Shown: positions 8,821 through 20,607, counted from the stretch's first letter. The stretch: 64,000 nt of DNA from Brevundimonas sp. UBA7506 (GCF_002479495.1 NZ_DLNQ01000005.1:109203-173202); one strand, 5' to 3'. Program-made: numbers and translations. The notes: generated by a model from the sequence alone, not told the origin.

Positions 8821-9519
8821 CTAGATGACAACCAGACGGTCGGGGACCTCGTTGATATCAGCGGCTCGCGGCGGAAACTGTTCCGCCAGAACCTGACCGC
8901 ACAGGGCGATGGCCTTTTGCATGCCTTCGACCGGTTGATCGCGGCGCAGACCCTGGGTCAGGGCCGCGACGGCGTCGGCCCAGACCTCGGGGCTGACGCA
9001 GGCGTGGATGCCCTCGTCAGCGATGACCTCGACCTGATGATCAGCCAGGGCGGCGAAGATCAGCACCCCGGTCCGCGCCTGGGTGACGTGCAGGCCGTGG
9101 GCCAGGAACTGCTGCATGGCGGCGCGGCGCACGCGGGTGCGGCGCAAGGCGACGGGGGTGAGCAGCCGGCGCACGGCGGGGATGAGGCTCAGCAGGAAGA
9201 CGCCGACGAAGACCGCCGCTTGCACCAAAGCATAGGCCGCCAGAGCCTGTCCGATCTCGGCCTCGCGCGCGGCGGCGTGGGCCGCCTGCCAGTCGGCGCT
9301 GCCCAGGCCCGCCAGATTGGGCAGCCAGTGAGCCCCGAAGCCCAGGGGGATCAGGCCGAGCGGCAGCAACAGGGCCGCCGCCGCCGCCCAGGCCAGGCTG
9401 ACGTCGCGATAGGAGGACACCTGCCGCGCCACGACGCAGAAGATCTCGCCCGAGGTGTTCTCCTCGGCGCGTGCGATGGCCTCGGCGACGCGGGCGTGGT
9501 CGTCGGTCGTGAACTGCAT
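8821..9519 (-). CDS. TPM-domain membrane protein
   Basis: Second of two adjacent TPM-domain proteins, 232-234 residues. The start is in the ATGGTGATG at 9525-9517, which overlaps the stop of the upstream TPM gene, so translation is probably coupled. The N-terminal TPM part ([19 protein letters not shown]) is split from the C-terminal part ([19 protein letters not shown]) by two predicted membrane helices (about 45-70 and 95-120). TPM domains act as phosphatases in plant thylakoids and are linked to membrane maintenance in bacteria. The exact role here is unknown. Confidence 0.85.
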   Translation of the reverse strand: MQFTTDDHARVAEAIARAEENTSGEIFCVVARQVSSYRDVSLAWAAAAALLLPLGLIPLGFGAHWLPNLAGLGSADWQAAHAAAREAEIGQALAAYALVQAAVFVGVFLLSLIPAVRRLLTPVALRRTRVRRAAMQQFLAHGLHVTQARTGVLIFAALADHQVEVIADEGIHACVSPEVWADAVAALTQGLRRDQPVEGMQKAIALCGQVLAEQFPPRAADINEVPDRLVVI

Positions 9520-10367
9520 CACCATCCCCCCGAGGCGCCGCCGCCGCCAAAGCCGCCGCCGCCTCCGCCAAATCCGCCGCCACCGAAGCCGCCACCGCCG
9601 CCCCAGCCGCCGCGTCCGCCCCCGCGACCCTGGTTCTTCAGCGCCTCGCTGGCGGCCCAGATCAGGATGGGGGTCAGGCCGTCGCCCTTGCCGTGACGTC
9701 TGCGACCGCCCGCCGCCGCCCCGACCAGGCTGATGAACAGGAAGAAGAAGATCAGGAAGATGATCAGGGCCGGCAGGATCGGCTTCGCGCGCTCGCTGGC
9801 CGCGCTCTTGGCCTCGGCCGCGCGGGCCTGGGCCTCGGCGGGATCGGCGGTCAGCTGGGCGATGATGGCGTCGGTCCCGGCGATGATGCCGGCGGCGTAG
9901 TCGCCCTGTCGGAAGGCGGGCAGGATGTCGTTGCGGATGATCAGCGAGGAGTAGGCGTCGGTCAGGACGCCTTCCAGCCCGTATCCGACCTCGATGCGCA
10001 CCTTGCGCTCGTTCGGCGCGACGATCAGCAGGGCGCCGCCGTCGTTTTCCTTCTGGCCGATGCCCCAGTGACGACCCAGCTGATAGCCGAAGTCCTCGAT
10101 CTCCTGATCCTGCAGCGAGGGCAGGGTGACGACGACCAGTTGATCGCCGGTCTGCTGTTCCAGCGCGGCCAGCTTGCCGGTCAGGGCCTGTTCCTGTTCC
10201 GGGCTCAGCAGTTGGGCGTTATCGACCACCCGTCCGGTCAGGGCCGGGAACTTGATCTCGGCGGCGAAGGCGGGCAGCGCCGCCCAGAACAGGACAAGGC
10301 CGAGCAGCAGCGCGGGGATCAGGCCCGACGCTCGTTTGTCCCTCACGGCGAGGGCGGAAGGGGTCAT
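9519..10367 (-). CDS. TPM-domain protein with glycine-rich tail (YgcG-like)
   Basis: 282 residues: a signal sequence ([10 protein letters not shown]), a TPM domain ([15 protein letters not shown] to about residue 190, with [13 protein letters not shown] and [13 protein letters not shown]), one membrane helix ([15 protein letters not shown]), then a cytoplasmic tail almost entirely Gly with Phe and Trp (about 250-282). This layout is standard for YgcG-type proteins. It is 10 bp downstream of lemA and overlaps the next TPM gene by 7 bp, so the three form one operon. Confidence 0.9.
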   Translation of the reverse strand: MTPSALAVRDKRASGLIPALLLGLVLFWAALPAFAAEIKFPALTGRVVDNAQLLSPEQEQALTGKLAALEQQTGDQLVVVTLPSLQDQEIEDFGYQLGRHWGIGQKENDGGALLIVAPNERKVRIEVGYGLEGVLTDAYSSLIIRNDILPAFRQGDYAAGIIAGTDAIIAQLTADPAEAQARAAEAKSAASERAKPILPALIIFLIFFFLFISLVGAAAGGRRRHGKGDGLTPILIWAASEALKNQGRGGGRGGWGGGGGFGGGGFGGGGGGFGGGGASGGW

Positions 10368-10377
10368 GTCAGGCGGA

Positions 10378-11088
10378 TCAGGCCGCCGGAGCGGCAGCCG
10401 GCGCCGCTGCGGGCGGCGTCGAACCGGGCGCGGCCCCCGGCGCGGTCGCGGGCGCGCCGCCGCCCGGCTGGGCGCCTGGAACGCCGAGGTTGAAGTTCAC
10501 GCTTGGCGCGCTCTGGGCCTCGGCGGTGGCGGTGAACAACTGCATGGGCTTGGAGCCGCCATGCAGGGTCTTGGCCCAGATCACGGTCGGGAAGGTGCGC
10601 AAGGACGTGTTGTAGTCGCGGACCGCCTCATTGTAGTCGCGGCGCGCCACGGCGATGCGGTTCTCGGTGCCTTCCAATTGCGACTGCAGGGTCAGGAAGT
10701 TCTGATTGGCCTGCAGCTGGGGGTAGGCCTCGACCGTCACCAACAGGCGCGACAGGGCGGACGACAGCTCGCCCTGAGCCTGTTGATACTGCTGGAAGGC
10801 GGCCGCGTTATCGAGGTTGGAGGCGTCGATGTTGACGCTGGTGGCCTTGGCACGGGCCTCGATCACCTGGGTCAGGGTGGTGCGTTCCTGAATGGCCGCG
10901 CCCTGAACCGTAGCAACCAGATTCGGCACCAGGTCCGAACGGCGCTGATACTGGCTCTGGACATCGGCCCAGGCCGCCTCGGCCCGTTCCTGCTTGGTCG
11001 GAATGGTGTTGTAGCCGCAGCCCGCCACGGCGGGGGTCAGGACGACGACGGCGGCGACAGCCGCGAGACGGGGCGAGAATCCAGCCAT
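10378..11088 (-). CDS. lemA: LemA family lipoprotein
   Basis: A 236-residue LemA protein. A lipobox-like signal (TPAVAGC, Cys24) is followed by the family N-terminus (GYNTIPTKQERAEAAWADVQ, QYQRRSDLVPNLV) and the four-helix-bundle repeats ending FPTVIWA. The last ~40 residues are Ala/Pro/Gly-rich. LemA and TPM proteins are commonly encoded together in bacteria; the role is in envelope maintenance but biochemically undefined. First gene of the lemA-TPM-TPM operon. Confidence 0.92.
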   Translation of the reverse strand: MAGFSPRLAAVAAVVVLTPAVAGCGYNTIPTKQERAEAAWADVQSQYQRRSDLVPNLVATVQGAAIQERTTLTQVIEARAKATSVNIDASNLDNAAAFQQYQQAQGELSSALSRLLVTVEAYPQLQANQNFLTLQSQLEGTENRIAVARRDYNEAVRDYNTSLRTFPTVIWAKTLHGGSKPMQLFTATAEAQSAPSVNFNLGVPGAQPGGGAPATAPGAAPGSTPPAAAPAAAPAA

Positions 11089-11184
11089 GAGATATGTCCT
11101 CTGGGGCGGTCGGCAGGACCGCTGATCCGGTAAAGACTATCGGGGCCGAAAGGCTCCGCTTCAAGGCTGGATTTTTCGAGACGT

Positions 11185-12108
11185 TTAGCTGTTCAGGTCT
11201 TCGGGCGTCACGCCTGCGGCTCGGCAGGCGGCGGTGTAGGTGTTGGCCAGCAGGCAGGCGATGGTCATGGGGCCGACGCCGCCCGGGACGGGGGTGATGC
11301 GCCCGGCGACCTCGACCGCCTCGTCGAAGGCCACGTCGCCGACCACGCGGGTCTTGCCCTCGGCGGCCTTGACCGGGTCCTTCGAGGGGACGCGGTTGAT
11401 GCCCACGTCGATGACGGTGGCGCCCGGCTTGATCCAGTCGCCCTTGATCATCTCGGGGCGGCCCACGGCGGCCACCAGAATGTCGGCGGTGCGGCACAGG
11501 GCGGGCAGGTCGCGGGTGCGCGAGTGGGCGATGGTGACGGTGCAGCTTTCGCCGAGCAGCAGCTGCGCCATCGGCTTGCCGACGATGTTGGAGCGACCGA
11601 CGATGACGGCGTTCAGGCCCGACAGATCGCCCAGTTGGTCCTTCAGCATCATCAGGCTGCCCAGCGGGGTGCAGGGGATCATGCCCGGGAGGCCGACGGC
11701 CAGACGCCCGACGTTGACGACGTGGAAGCCGTCCACGTCCTTGTCCGGGTCGATGGCGGCCAGGACGGCGGCCGAATCGATATGCCTGGGCAGGGGCAGT
11801 TGCACCAGAATGCCGTGGATGCCCGCGTCGGCGTTAAGCGCCGCGATCAGCGCCAGAAGCTCGGCCTGCGTGGTCGTGTCCGGCAGGCGGTGGGTGTCCG
11901 ACCGCATCCCCGCCTTCAGCGTCGTTTCGCCCTTGTTGCGGACATAAAGCTGGCTGGCGGGATCTTCGCCGACGATGACCACGGCCAGGCCTGGCTTGAC
12001 CCCGTGAGCCGCTTCCAGGCGCGCGGCGGCCGCGGCCACGCGCTCGACCAGGGTCTGCGAGAAGGCCTTGCCGTCGATGAGCGAGGCGCGGGCGGGTTCG
12101 TCAGCCAT
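11185..12108 (-). CDS. folD: Bifunctional methylenetetrahydrofolate dehydrogenase/cyclohydrolase
   Basis: A 307-residue enzyme from the ATG at 12108, chosen because GGAG lies about 8 bases upstream; a start four codons earlier is possible. It interconverts 5,10-methylene-THF and 10-formyl-THF in the cytoplasm, supplying one-carbon units to purine and fMet synthesis. Family motifs are seen: [14 protein letters not shown] (catalytic Lys), [17 protein letters not shown], the NADP-binding GRSNIVGKP and the C-terminal [11 protein letters not shown]. Length and motifs are complete. Confidence 0.96.
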   Translation of the reverse strand: MADEPARASLIDGKAFSQTLVERVAAAAARLEAAHGVKPGLAVVIVGEDPASQLYVRNKGETTLKAGMRSDTHRLPDTTTQAELLALIAALNADAGIHGILVQLPLPRHIDSAAVLAAIDPDKDVDGFHVVNVGRLAVGLPGMIPCTPLGSLMMLKDQLGDLSGLNAVIVGRSNIVGKPMAQLLLGESCTVTIAHSRTRDLPALCRTADILVAAVGRPEMIKGDWIKPGATVIDVGINRVPSKDPVKAAEGKTRVVGDVAFDEAVEVAGRITPVPGGVGPMTIACLLANTYTAACRAAGVTPEDLNS

Positions 12109-12202
12109 GATCGGCTCCAAGGGCTTGGGAACGTGAAAGCGTGGGCGCGATTTACAGCCGCTGCGGTTCGGCGTCTATGATAGCGCCAGCAAAGAGGTTT
12201 TC

Positions 12203-14038
12203 ATGCGTCATTCTCAGTTCGCGGCCCTGTTCGGGGCGGTCAGCGCCATCGCCCTGCTGTCGTCCGGCTCCGTTTTCGCCCAGAGCGCGACGGACATCCG
12301 CATCGGCGCCGAGGTTCGCGGACGACTGGAAGAAGGGGATGCGCGAACCCGGGGCAGCGACGCCTACCGCTATGACGACTACCGGGTGCAGCTTCGTGCA
12401 GGACAGCGTCTGCAGGCCGAACTGCGCAGCAGCGACTTCGATTCCTTCCTGGCGATTTACGCGGAGGGCCGCACCTCGGACGAGCCGCTGGCGACCGACG
12501 ACGACGGCGCCGGCAGCGGAATGAACGCTCGCCTGCGCTTCACGGCCGAGAGTGACGGGGTTTATATTGTTCGCGCACGGCCCTATTCGGGTCTGGAGAC
12601 CGGGGGGTACACCCTGGCGCTAAGCGAGCGCGTGGCGCCGCGTCAGCCGCGTCCCGGCCGGATTTCCGTCGGCGGAGACGTTTCGGGCCGCCTCACCAAC
12701 GGCGACGCCGAAGACGAGGATGGAAACACCTTCGACGCCTACGCCTTCCGCGCAAACGCCGGGGATCGGGTGGCGATCCTGTTGGAAGCGGATGACTTCG
12801 ACCCGCTGGTACGCATCGGCCGCATGGTCGGCGGCTCCTTCGTCAAGCTGGCCGAGAACGATGACGGCGCGGGCAAGGGGTTGAACTCCTACCTGGTCTT
12901 CACCGCGCCTCAGGCCGGCGAATATGTGATCCAGGCATCATCGGTCAGCAGCGGCGCGGAGGGCGACTATCGCCTGTCGCTGGAGCAGGGGCCGCCCGCC
13001 CCCGAGGCGCGCAGCATCGCCATCGGCGAAGAGGTCAGCGGTCGTCTGGACGACGACAGCGCCCAGAGCGATGCCGGCGCGCCTGCTGACCTGTACCGCT
13101 TCACCGGTCGCGCGGGCCAACGCGTGGCGATCAGCCTGAAGGCCGACGATTTCGACAGCTTCCTGGAACTGTTCGACGCCAATCACAACAGCCTGGCCAC
13201 CGACGACGACAGCGGCGGCGAACTGAACGCCCGCCTGACCTTTGTTCTGCCTGACGACGGCGACTATCTGATCGAGGCGCGCGGCTTCTCGGACGCCACG
13301 GGCAGCTACGATCTGAAACTGGAAGAGGTGGCGCCGCCGCCGTCGCCGACCGCCATCAGTTTCGGTCAGACGGTTCAGGGCGACCTGAAGGAAGGCGGCG
13401 CGGTCGACGATGAAGGTCGTCTCTATGACAGCTACGCCTTCAGCGGGACCGAGGGCCAGCGCGTTCAGGCCATCATGCGCTCGGGCGATTTCGACGCCCT
13501 GCTGCAGGTCGGCAAGGCGGGCGACGAATTCGAGGAACTCGCCTCTGACGACGACGGCCTGCGTCAGGGCACGGACGCCCGCCTGACCTTCACCCTGCCG
13601 GAAGACGGCGACTATGTGATCCGCGCTCTGCCCTATTCCAGCAGCGGCAAGGGGCTCTATTCGCTGGAGTTCGCCGACCGTGGGCCCGAACCGGGCGCGG
13701 GCAGCCTGCTGGTCGGATCGACGGCGCGCGGCAGCCTGACCGACAACGACGCCATGAATGACGAGGGCGTTTCTTTCGACGCCTACACCTTCAAGGCCAA
13801 GGCGGACGAGAAGCTGCGTTTCACCATGATCTCAGCCGCTTTCGACGCTTTCGTCGAGGTGGGCGAGGACAAGGACGGCGACTTCCGCAGTCTGGCTGAG
13901 GACGACGACAGCCTGTCGGACACCCACGCCCGGCTGGATTGGACCGCGCCGCGCGACGGGACCTATGTCGTGCGCGCCCGCAGCTTCGCCGCCGCCTCGA
14001 CTGGCGATTACGTGCTGACGGTCGAGCGCCAGCCCTGA
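12203..14038 (+). CDS. Secreted protein of five tandem PPC-type domains
   Basis: A 611-residue protein with a Sec signal peptide (LSSGSVFAQS) and five tandem beta-sandwich repeats of about 110-120 residues, the pre-peptidase C-terminal (PPC) type. Each repeat carries D-x-Y-x-F, a GQRV-like turn, a DFD-x-F/L strand, an acidic loop (ATDDDG, ENDDGAG, ATDDDSGG, ASDDDG, AEDDDS), an N/DARLxF strand and a GxYxIRA...GxYxL end. There is no protease domain; the protein is PPC modules only. The acidic loops suggest metal binding (inference). It lies 19 bp upstream of the IPP isomerase gene. Confidence 0.85.
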   Translation: MRHSQFAALFGAVSAIALLSSGSVFAQSATDIRIGAEVRGRLEEGDARTRGSDAYRYDDYRVQLRAGQRLQAELRSSDFDSFLAIYAEGRTSDEPLATDDDGAGSGMNARLRFTAESDGVYIVRARPYSGLETGGYTLALSERVAPRQPRPGRISVGGDVSGRLTNGDAEDEDGNTFDAYAFRANAGDRVAILLEADDFDPLVRIGRMVGGSFVKLAENDDGAGKGLNSYLVFTAPQAGEYVIQASSVSSGAEGDYRLSLEQGPPAPEARSIAIGEEVSGRLDDDSAQSDAGAPADLYRFTGRAGQRVAISLKADDFDSFLELFDANHNSLATDDDSGGELNARLTFVLPDDGDYLIEARGFSDATGSYDLKLEEVAPPPSPTAISFGQTVQGDLKEGGAVDDEGRLYDSYAFSGTEGQRVQAIMRSGDFDALLQVGKAGDEFEELASDDDGLRQGTDARLTFTLPEDGDYVIRALPYSSSGKGLYSLEFADRGPEPGAGSLLVGSTARGSLTDNDAMNDEGVSFDAYTFKAKADEKLRFTMISAAFDAFVEVGEDKDGDFRSLAEDDDSLSDTHARLDWTAPRDGTYVVRARSFAAASTGDYVLTVERQP

Positions 14039-14057
14039 GGCTGACGGGGAGGCCGCG

Positions 14058-15089
14058 ATGAGCGACGATCTGATCCTGGGCCGCAAGGACCAGCACCTCG
14101 ACGTGGTGCTGTCCGGCGGCGGGCGTCACGCCCTGGCAAGCGGCTTCGACGACTGGCGCTTCGTGCATGAGGCCTTGCCGGATCTGGACCACGCCAAGAT
14201 CGACCTCGGCGCCGACTTGCTCGGGCGGCGTCTGCAGGCGCCCCTGCTGATCAGCGCCATGACCGGCGGACCGGCTCGCGCCGAGGCCATCAACGCCCGT
14301 CTGGCCGAGGCGGCTCAGCATCTGGGCATCGCCCTGGCCGTCGGCTCGCAGCGGGCGGCCATCGAGGGCGGGGCGAGCGGCGGACTGGATCGGTCCTTGC
14401 GTGACCGGGCGCCCGACACGCCGATTCTGGCCAATATCGGCGCGGCCCAGTTGACGCGCGGCTTTGGCGTCGATCAGGCGAGGCGGGCGTTGGACATGAT
14501 CGGGGCCGACGCCCTGGTGGTGCATCTGAATCCGCTGCAAGAGGCCTGTCAGCCCGAGGGTGACCGAGACTGGTGGGGCGTGGGCGCAGCCCTTCAGGCC
14601 CTGATCCGCGATCTGGACGCGCCGGTCATCGTCAAGGAGACGGGGGCAGGCATTTCCGCCGTCACCGCCCAGCGCCTGATCGCCATGGGAGCAGCGGGGA
14701 TCGACGTGGCGGGGGCCGGGGGCACCAACTGGGGGCTGATCGAGGGCGAGCGCGCCACTGATGCGGCGGACAAGGCCCACGCCGCCGCCTTCGCCGCCTG
14801 GGGCATCCCCAGCGCCCGCGCCATCGCCGAGGCCCGCAACGCCTTGCCCGAGGCCCTGATCATCGGCTCGGGCGGCGTCCGCGACGGCGTCGACGTCGCC
14901 AAGGCCGTCCGCCTGGGCGCCGACGTGGTCGGCATGGCCTCGGGCGTCATTCAGGCGGCGACTGAGTCGACCGAGGCGGTGGTCGCCCACTTCCAGACCG
15001 TGATCCGGCAGCTGCGCACGGTCTGCTTCTGCACCAACGCCGCCAGCGTAGCGGCGCTGAAACGCGTTCCCTTGTTAAGTGTAAAATAA
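14058..15089 (+). CDS. fni: Type 2 isopentenyl-diphosphate delta-isomerase (FMN-dependent)
   Basis: A 343-residue FMN/NADPH-dependent enzyme converting isopentenyl to dimethylallyl diphosphate for isoprenoid and carotenoid synthesis. Diagnostic motifs: RKDQH (N-terminus), SAMTGG, HLNPLQE (catalytic Gln), VKETGAG, GGTNW and the FMN-phosphate site GSGGVRDG. A GGGGAGG Shine-Dalgarno lies just upstream. It is likely co-transcribed with the preceding PPC gene, an unexpected partner. Confidence 0.95.
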   Translation: MSDDLILGRKDQHLDVVLSGGGRHALASGFDDWRFVHEALPDLDHAKIDLGADLLGRRLQAPLLISAMTGGPARAEAINARLAEAAQHLGIALAVGSQRAAIEGGASGGLDRSLRDRAPDTPILANIGAAQLTRGFGVDQARRALDMIGADALVVHLNPLQEACQPEGDRDWWGVGAALQALIRDLDAPVIVKETGAGISAVTAQRLIAMGAAGIDVAGAGGTNWGLIEGERATDAADKAHAAAFAAWGIPSARAIAEARNALPEALIIGSGGVRDGVDVAKAVRLGADVVGMASGVIQAATESTEAVVAHFQTVIRQLRTVCFCTNAASVAALKRVPLLSVK

Positions 15090-15150
15090 ATCAAGTGTTT
15101 AGGCGCTCGGGTTAGGGCGCTGTTTCGGACCCCACGGAGACTCCCCCTCT

Positions 15151-15912
15151 ATGCGCACCCTTCTGATGACGACCGTTCTGGTCTCGGCTCTGGCCGTCGC
15201 CGGCGCCGCCTCGGCCCAGAGCACCATCCGCCCCGGCCAGACCATACAGGGCAACTTCACCGCCAAGGACGCCCGCATGGGCGACGGCTCGCACTACCGT
15301 TGCTACGTCGTTCAGACCAACCCGGACGAGGCCTATACGGTCACGCTCAGCTCGTCGGACTTCGACACCTATCTGTCGGCCGGCGCGGGGGCGGACTGCG
15401 ACGACACCTCGATCACCAACGACGACGGCCCCGACATGGGCACCAACTCGCAGCTGCGTTTCGCCTCGAGCGGCGGCCTGTGGATCATCAAGGCCAATAC
15501 CCTGAGCGAGGGCGAGACCGGCCGCTATGAACTGCGCGTCTCAGCGGGCGAGCGCATCCGACCGACGACCCAGGTGCTGCCGATCTCGGTCGGTGAAAGC
15601 CGCTCGGGGCGTCTGGAGTTCAGTGACCGTCGCGCCGACGACGGCTCCTTCTACGACTGCTACGCCCTGACCATCTCGCGTGCGGGTCAGGTCGCCCTCC
15701 GTCTCGATTCCGGCGACTTCGACGCCTACCTTGGCCTCTATGAAGGGCCGCAGTGCGACGGCGACTCCCTGGCCACCGACGACGACAGCGGCGGCGGCAC
15801 CAGCGCCCAGATCGTCCAGACCCTGCGTCCGGGAACCTATTCGATCCGCGCCAATACGCTCGGATCATCGGAAGAGGGCGACTACACCCTCAGCGTCACC
15901 TCGCGCCGTTGA
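15151..15912 (+). CDS. Secreted protein of two PPC-type domains
   Basis: 253 residues with a Sec signal peptide (VAGAASAQS) and two PPC-type repeats. They share the DFDxYL strand and the acidic loop (NDDGPD, TDDDSGGG) with the 611-residue neighbour but add a Cys pair per repeat (YRCYVV and GADCDD; YDCYAL and PQCDGD), probably a disulfide in the periplasm. No catalytic domain is present. The upstream 60 bp is AT-rich and a likely promoter; GGAGA lies before the ATG. Confidence 0.83.
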   Translation: MRTLLMTTVLVSALAVAGAASAQSTIRPGQTIQGNFTAKDARMGDGSHYRCYVVQTNPDEAYTVTLSSSDFDTYLSAGAGADCDDTSITNDDGPDMGTNSQLRFASSGGLWIIKANTLSEGETGRYELRVSAGERIRPTTQVLPISVGESRSGRLEFSDRRADDGSFYDCYALTISRAGQVALRLDSGDFDAYLGLYEGPQCDGDSLATDDDSGGGTSAQIVQTLRPGTYSIRANTLGSSEEGDYTLSVTSRR

Positions 15913-15934
15913 TGACGCGGCGGCCTCGACCGTT

Positions 15935-16414
15935 CTAGTCGAGGCCGCCTTCGTCCCGGATGGCCGTGTCGGCGGCTGCGATCTGGGTTGGCGAGCGATC
16001 GTCCTCCCGCGTTTGAGCCGGTAGCGGCTGGTCGAAGCCGAAGCTGTAGTCGTGAGGCTCGAGTTGGATCGGTGCGGGGCGCAAGGTCCACACTAGCCCG
16101 CCTGTACGCTCGAGCGGCGGCTCCTCTACGGGAGGCGGGTCGGACCAACCCGCTTCGAGATAGGCGTATTCTGCATCGAGCACTGCGGGCGGCCGTAGCC
16201 GCTCCGGGTCATGAACATAGTCATCCCGCAGGTCGCCGACGGCCAGGGCAGTAGGGGGTGGAAGGTCCGGTTCTTGGGGCGCGACCACCTCGATATGCAT
16301 GGCGGCGCCGACAACGTCGCGGTGGGCGATGGCCGTGGAGTTCCACGCCGCCCAACCCCCGGCTCCCAGCGTCATGATGCCGAGCGCCAGCCCGCTCAGA
16401 GCGACGACCTTCAT
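15935..16414 (-). CDS. Hypothetical signal-anchored protein
   Basis: A 159-residue protein with an N-terminal hydrophobic segment (VVALSGLALGIMTLGAGGWAAW) acting as a signal or anchor, followed by a Pro- and acid-rich periplasmic region with no recognisable domain. It converges on the PPC gene with a 22-bp gap. Membership in a lineage-specific family is likely but not provable here. Confidence 0.6.
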   Translation of the reverse strand: MKVVALSGLALGIMTLGAGGWAAWNSTAIAHRDVVGAAMHIEVVAPQEPDLPPPTALAVGDLRDDYVHDPERLRPPAVLDAEYAYLEAGWSDPPPVEEPPLERTGGLVWTLRPAPIQLEPHDYSFGFDQPLPAQTREDDRSPTQIAAADTAIRDEGGLD

Positions 16415-16565
16415 TCAGAAGCCTCCCGTCAGCGCGACCAAAGCACCGCGCACGTCCTCAACGGGTCAGAGGCGGCTGAGGTTCACGCCGGAGTTTCTGC
16501 GGCCTTGCCAAGGGGGAGATGAAGAGGCGTCGTCCAGGCTCAGGCGCGCCATCAAGGGGAGTGTG

Positions 16566-16604
16566 CAAGCCCCGCACACGTCTGTCGTCGATGTGCGGGG
16601 CTTG
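16566..16604 (-). terminator. Hairpin downstream of hutH
   Basis: CAAGCCCCGCAC (16566-16577) is perfectly complementary to 16593-16604, with a 15-nt loop. It starts 9 bp after the hutH stop on the minus strand. There is no clear U-tract, so it may be a 3'-end stabilising structure rather than a strong intrinsic terminator. Confidence 0.5.
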
Positions 16605-16612
16605 GCCGATAT

Positions 16613-18145
16613 CTACGCCGAGGGCAGCAGGTCGCCGGCGAAGGCCCGATAACGACCGGCCCGCACCCCGTCCGTGGCCCGGGCGATGTCCGGCGCGAAG
16701 TAGCGGTCAGCGGAGTAGGGTTCGGCCGCCTCGCGCACGATAGCGTAGGTCTGTTCCAGTTCCGGCGACGAGGTCAGCGGACGACGGAAGTCGATGCCTT
16801 GCGCGGCGGCCAGCAGTTCGATGCCGACGACGGTCGCCGTATTGGCGGCCATGTCCAACAGGCGGCGCGCGCCATGGGTGGCCATGGACACGTGGTCTTC
16901 CTGATTGGCGCTGGTGGGCACGGTGTCGATGACGCAGGGGTGGGCCACCATGCGGTTCTCGGCCACCAGGGCCGCCGCCGTCACCTGGGCGATCATGAAG
17001 CCCGAGTTCACGCCGCTGTCCTTGACCAGGAAGGCGGGCAGGTCGGTCATCTTGGGATCGACCAGGATGGAGGTGCGGCGCTCACTGATGTTGCCGATCT
17101 CGCACAGGACCATGGCGATCTGATCTGCTGCATAAGCAACAGGTTCCGCATGGAAGTTGCCGCCCGAGATGACGTCGCCGTCTTCGATGAAGACCAGCGG
17201 ATTGTCGGTCACGGCGTTGGCTTCACGCTCCAGCATGGCGGCGGCGTTGCGCAGCACGTCCAGGGTCGCGCCCATGACCTGAGGCTGGCAGCGCAGCGAG
17301 TAGGGATCCTGCACCTTGGCGCAGTCGTGGCGGTGGCTGTCGCGGATGGCGCTGCCGGTCAGCAGTTCGCGCAGGCGGCGGGCCACGTCGATCTGACCCG
17401 GCTGGCCGCGCAGGGCGTGGATGCGATGGTCGAACGGGGCGTCCGATCCCAGAAGCGCATCGACCGACAGGCTGCCGGCGGCGATGGCGGCGGCGAAGAC
17501 GTCCTCGGCCGCGAACAGACCGGCCAGGGCCAGGGCCGTCGAGCATTGGGTGCCGTTCAGCAGGGCCAGACCCTCCTTGGGGCCCAGAACGACCGGCTTC
17601 AGCCCGGCCTTGGCCAGGGCGGTCACGGCGTCCAGCGTCTGACCCTGATAGCGGGCCTCGCCGACGCCGATTAGGACGCAGCTCATATGGGCCAGCGGGG
17701 CCAGATCGCCCGAGGCGCCGACCGAACCCTTGGACGGGATCAGCGGCAGGACGCCCGCATTGACCATGCCGATCAGGGTCTCCAGCGTATGCCGACGCAC
17801 GCCCGAGGCGCCCTTGGACAGGCTGGCGATCTTCAGCACCATCAGCAGACGGGTGACGTTCTCGTCCAGCGGCGCACCGACGCCGCAGGCGTGGCTGAGC
17901 ACCAGGTTCTTCTGAAGGGTTTCAAGGTCTTCCGTCGCAATGCTGGTGTTGGCCAGCAGGCCGAAGCCGGTGTTGATGCCATAGACCGTGCGGCCCTCGG
18001 CCAGGATGGCGGCGACGACCGCCGCCCCCTTTTCGACATTGGCCCAGGCGGCGTCGGTCAGGCTGACGGCGACCGGGCCGTTCAGGGCGGCGCGAAGCTG
18101 GGCGAGGGTGAGCGGCGCGGCGCCGATTTCGATGGTGGTGGTCAT
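16613..18145 (-). CDS. hutH: Histidine ammonia-lyase
   Basis: A 510-residue enzyme that deaminates L-histidine to trans-urocanate, the first step of the Hut pathway. The Ala144-Ser145-Gly146 triad in [11 protein letters not shown] forms the autocatalytic MIO electrophile. YGINTGFG (active-site Tyr) and [14 protein letters not shown] are also present. It follows hutU by only 4 bp, in a minus-strand hutUH operon. Confidence 0.97.
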   Translation of the reverse strand: MTTTIEIGAAPLTLAQLRAALNGPVAVSLTDAAWANVEKGAAVVAAILAEGRTVYGINTGFGLLANTSIATEDLETLQKNLVLSHACGVGAPLDENVTRLLMVLKIASLSKGASGVRRHTLETLIGMVNAGVLPLIPSKGSVGASGDLAPLAHMSCVLIGVGEARYQGQTLDAVTALAKAGLKPVVLGPKEGLALLNGTQCSTALALAGLFAAEDVFAAAIAAGSLSVDALLGSDAPFDHRIHALRGQPGQIDVARRLRELLTGSAIRDSHRHDCAKVQDPYSLRCQPQVMGATLDVLRNAAAMLEREANAVTDNPLVFIEDGDVISGGNFHAEPVAYAADQIAMVLCEIGNISERRTSILVDPKMTDLPAFLVKDSGVNSGFMIAQVTAAALVAENRMVAHPCVIDTVPTSANQEDHVSMATHGARRLLDMAANTATVVGIELLAAAQGIDFRRPLTSSPELEQTYAIVREAAEPYSADRYFAPDIARATDGVRAGRYRAFAGDLLPSA

Positions 18146-18149
18146 AGGC

Positions 18150-19826
<1,677 letters not shown>

Positions 19827-19863
19827 GCGGCGTCGGCCGCCGTCGTGTGTTGGGCTCAGTGTT

Positions 19864-19875
19864 ATGTCTAGACAT
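19864..19875. promoter_or_regulatory. Candidate HutC operator in the hutU-hutC divergent region
   Basis: A perfect 12-bp palindrome, ATGTCTAGACAT, 38 bp upstream of the hutU start and 29 bp upstream of the preferred hutC start. GntR/HutC-family repressors bind short AT-centred dyads of this kind. The position would let HutC control both operons and itself, with urocanate as the usual inducer (family knowledge; binding here is inferred). Confidence 0.6.
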
Positions 19876-19903
19876 TATTGCGCGCAAGGGGCAGTTTCGA
19901 TTC

Positions 19904-20602
19904 ATGGATCAAGAGCCGCTTCATCGACGGATCGCCGGGGACATCGAGCGTCGCATCGCCTCGGGCGAATGGCGGCCGGGTTTCCGCATCCCGACCGAGG
20001 CCGAGTTGATGGCCGAGTACGGCTGCGCCCGGATGACGGTGTCGCGGGCCATGACGGACCTGTCGGCGCGGGCTCTGGTGGTGCGGCGCAGGCGGGCCGG
20101 GACGGTCGTGGCCCACCCGCCGGTGCATTCGTCGGCCCTGGTCGCCATTCCCGACATCCAGTCCGAGATCGAAGGCAGAGGGCTCGCCTATGCCCACCGT
20201 CTGCTGGGCCGAATCGTCCGCCCGGCGCGGCCCGAGGAGGGTCTGGGCCAGCGGGTGATCGAGCTGGAAACCTTGCATCTGGCCGACGACCGGCCCTTCG
20301 TCTTCGAGCGCCGTCTGATCTCCCTGACCGCCGCGCCCGAGGCCGAGGCCGCCGACTTCACCGCCCAGCCGCCGGGCGGCTGGCTGCTGGCCCACATGCC
20401 CTGGACCGAGGCCGAGCATCGCATCTCCGCCGTCGGCGCCGACCCCGAGACGGCGACCCATCTGGGTCTGGCCGACGGCGCAGCTTGCTTGCGGTTGGAG
20501 CGCCGCACCTGGCGCGACGGTCAAGGCGTGACCTGGGCGTGGCAGACCTTTCCCGGCGCGGCCTATGATCTGGTCGCGCGCTTTTCCCCGACCAAAGGAT
20601 GA
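19904..20602 (+). CDS. hutC: Histidine utilization repressor, GntR/HutC family
   Basis: 232 residues from the ATG at 19904, chosen over the in-frame start at 19847 because AAGGGG lies 12 bases upstream and the protein then begins directly with the GntR winged helix (LHRRIAGDIERRIASGEW...RMTVSRAMTDL). The C-terminal UTRA effector domain runs from about residue 85 to the end (RLISLTAAPEAEA, TWAWQTFPG). It probably represses hutUH and hutCGI until urocanate accumulates. Confidence 0.92.
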   Translation: MDQEPLHRRIAGDIERRIASGEWRPGFRIPTEAELMAEYGCARMTVSRAMTDLSARALVVRRRRAGTVVAHPPVHSSALVAIPDIQSEIEGRGLAYAHRLLGRIVRPARPEEGLGQRVIELETLHLADDRPFVFERRLISLTAAPEAEAADFTAQPPGGWLLAHMPWTEAEHRISAVGADPETATHLGLADGAACLRLERRTWRDGQGVTWAWQTFPGAAYDLVARFSPTKG

Positions 20603-20607
20603 CCCCG

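Noticed and set aside
9525..9630. Short tandem repeats resembling a repeat array
   Set aside because: They encode the glycine-rich tail of the TPM protein; there are no spacers, so this is not a CRISPR.
15076..15090. TTAA-N7-ATAA upstream of the two-PPC gene as a CtrA site
   Set aside because: One core base differs and it overlaps the end of fni; much weaker than the site at 35951.
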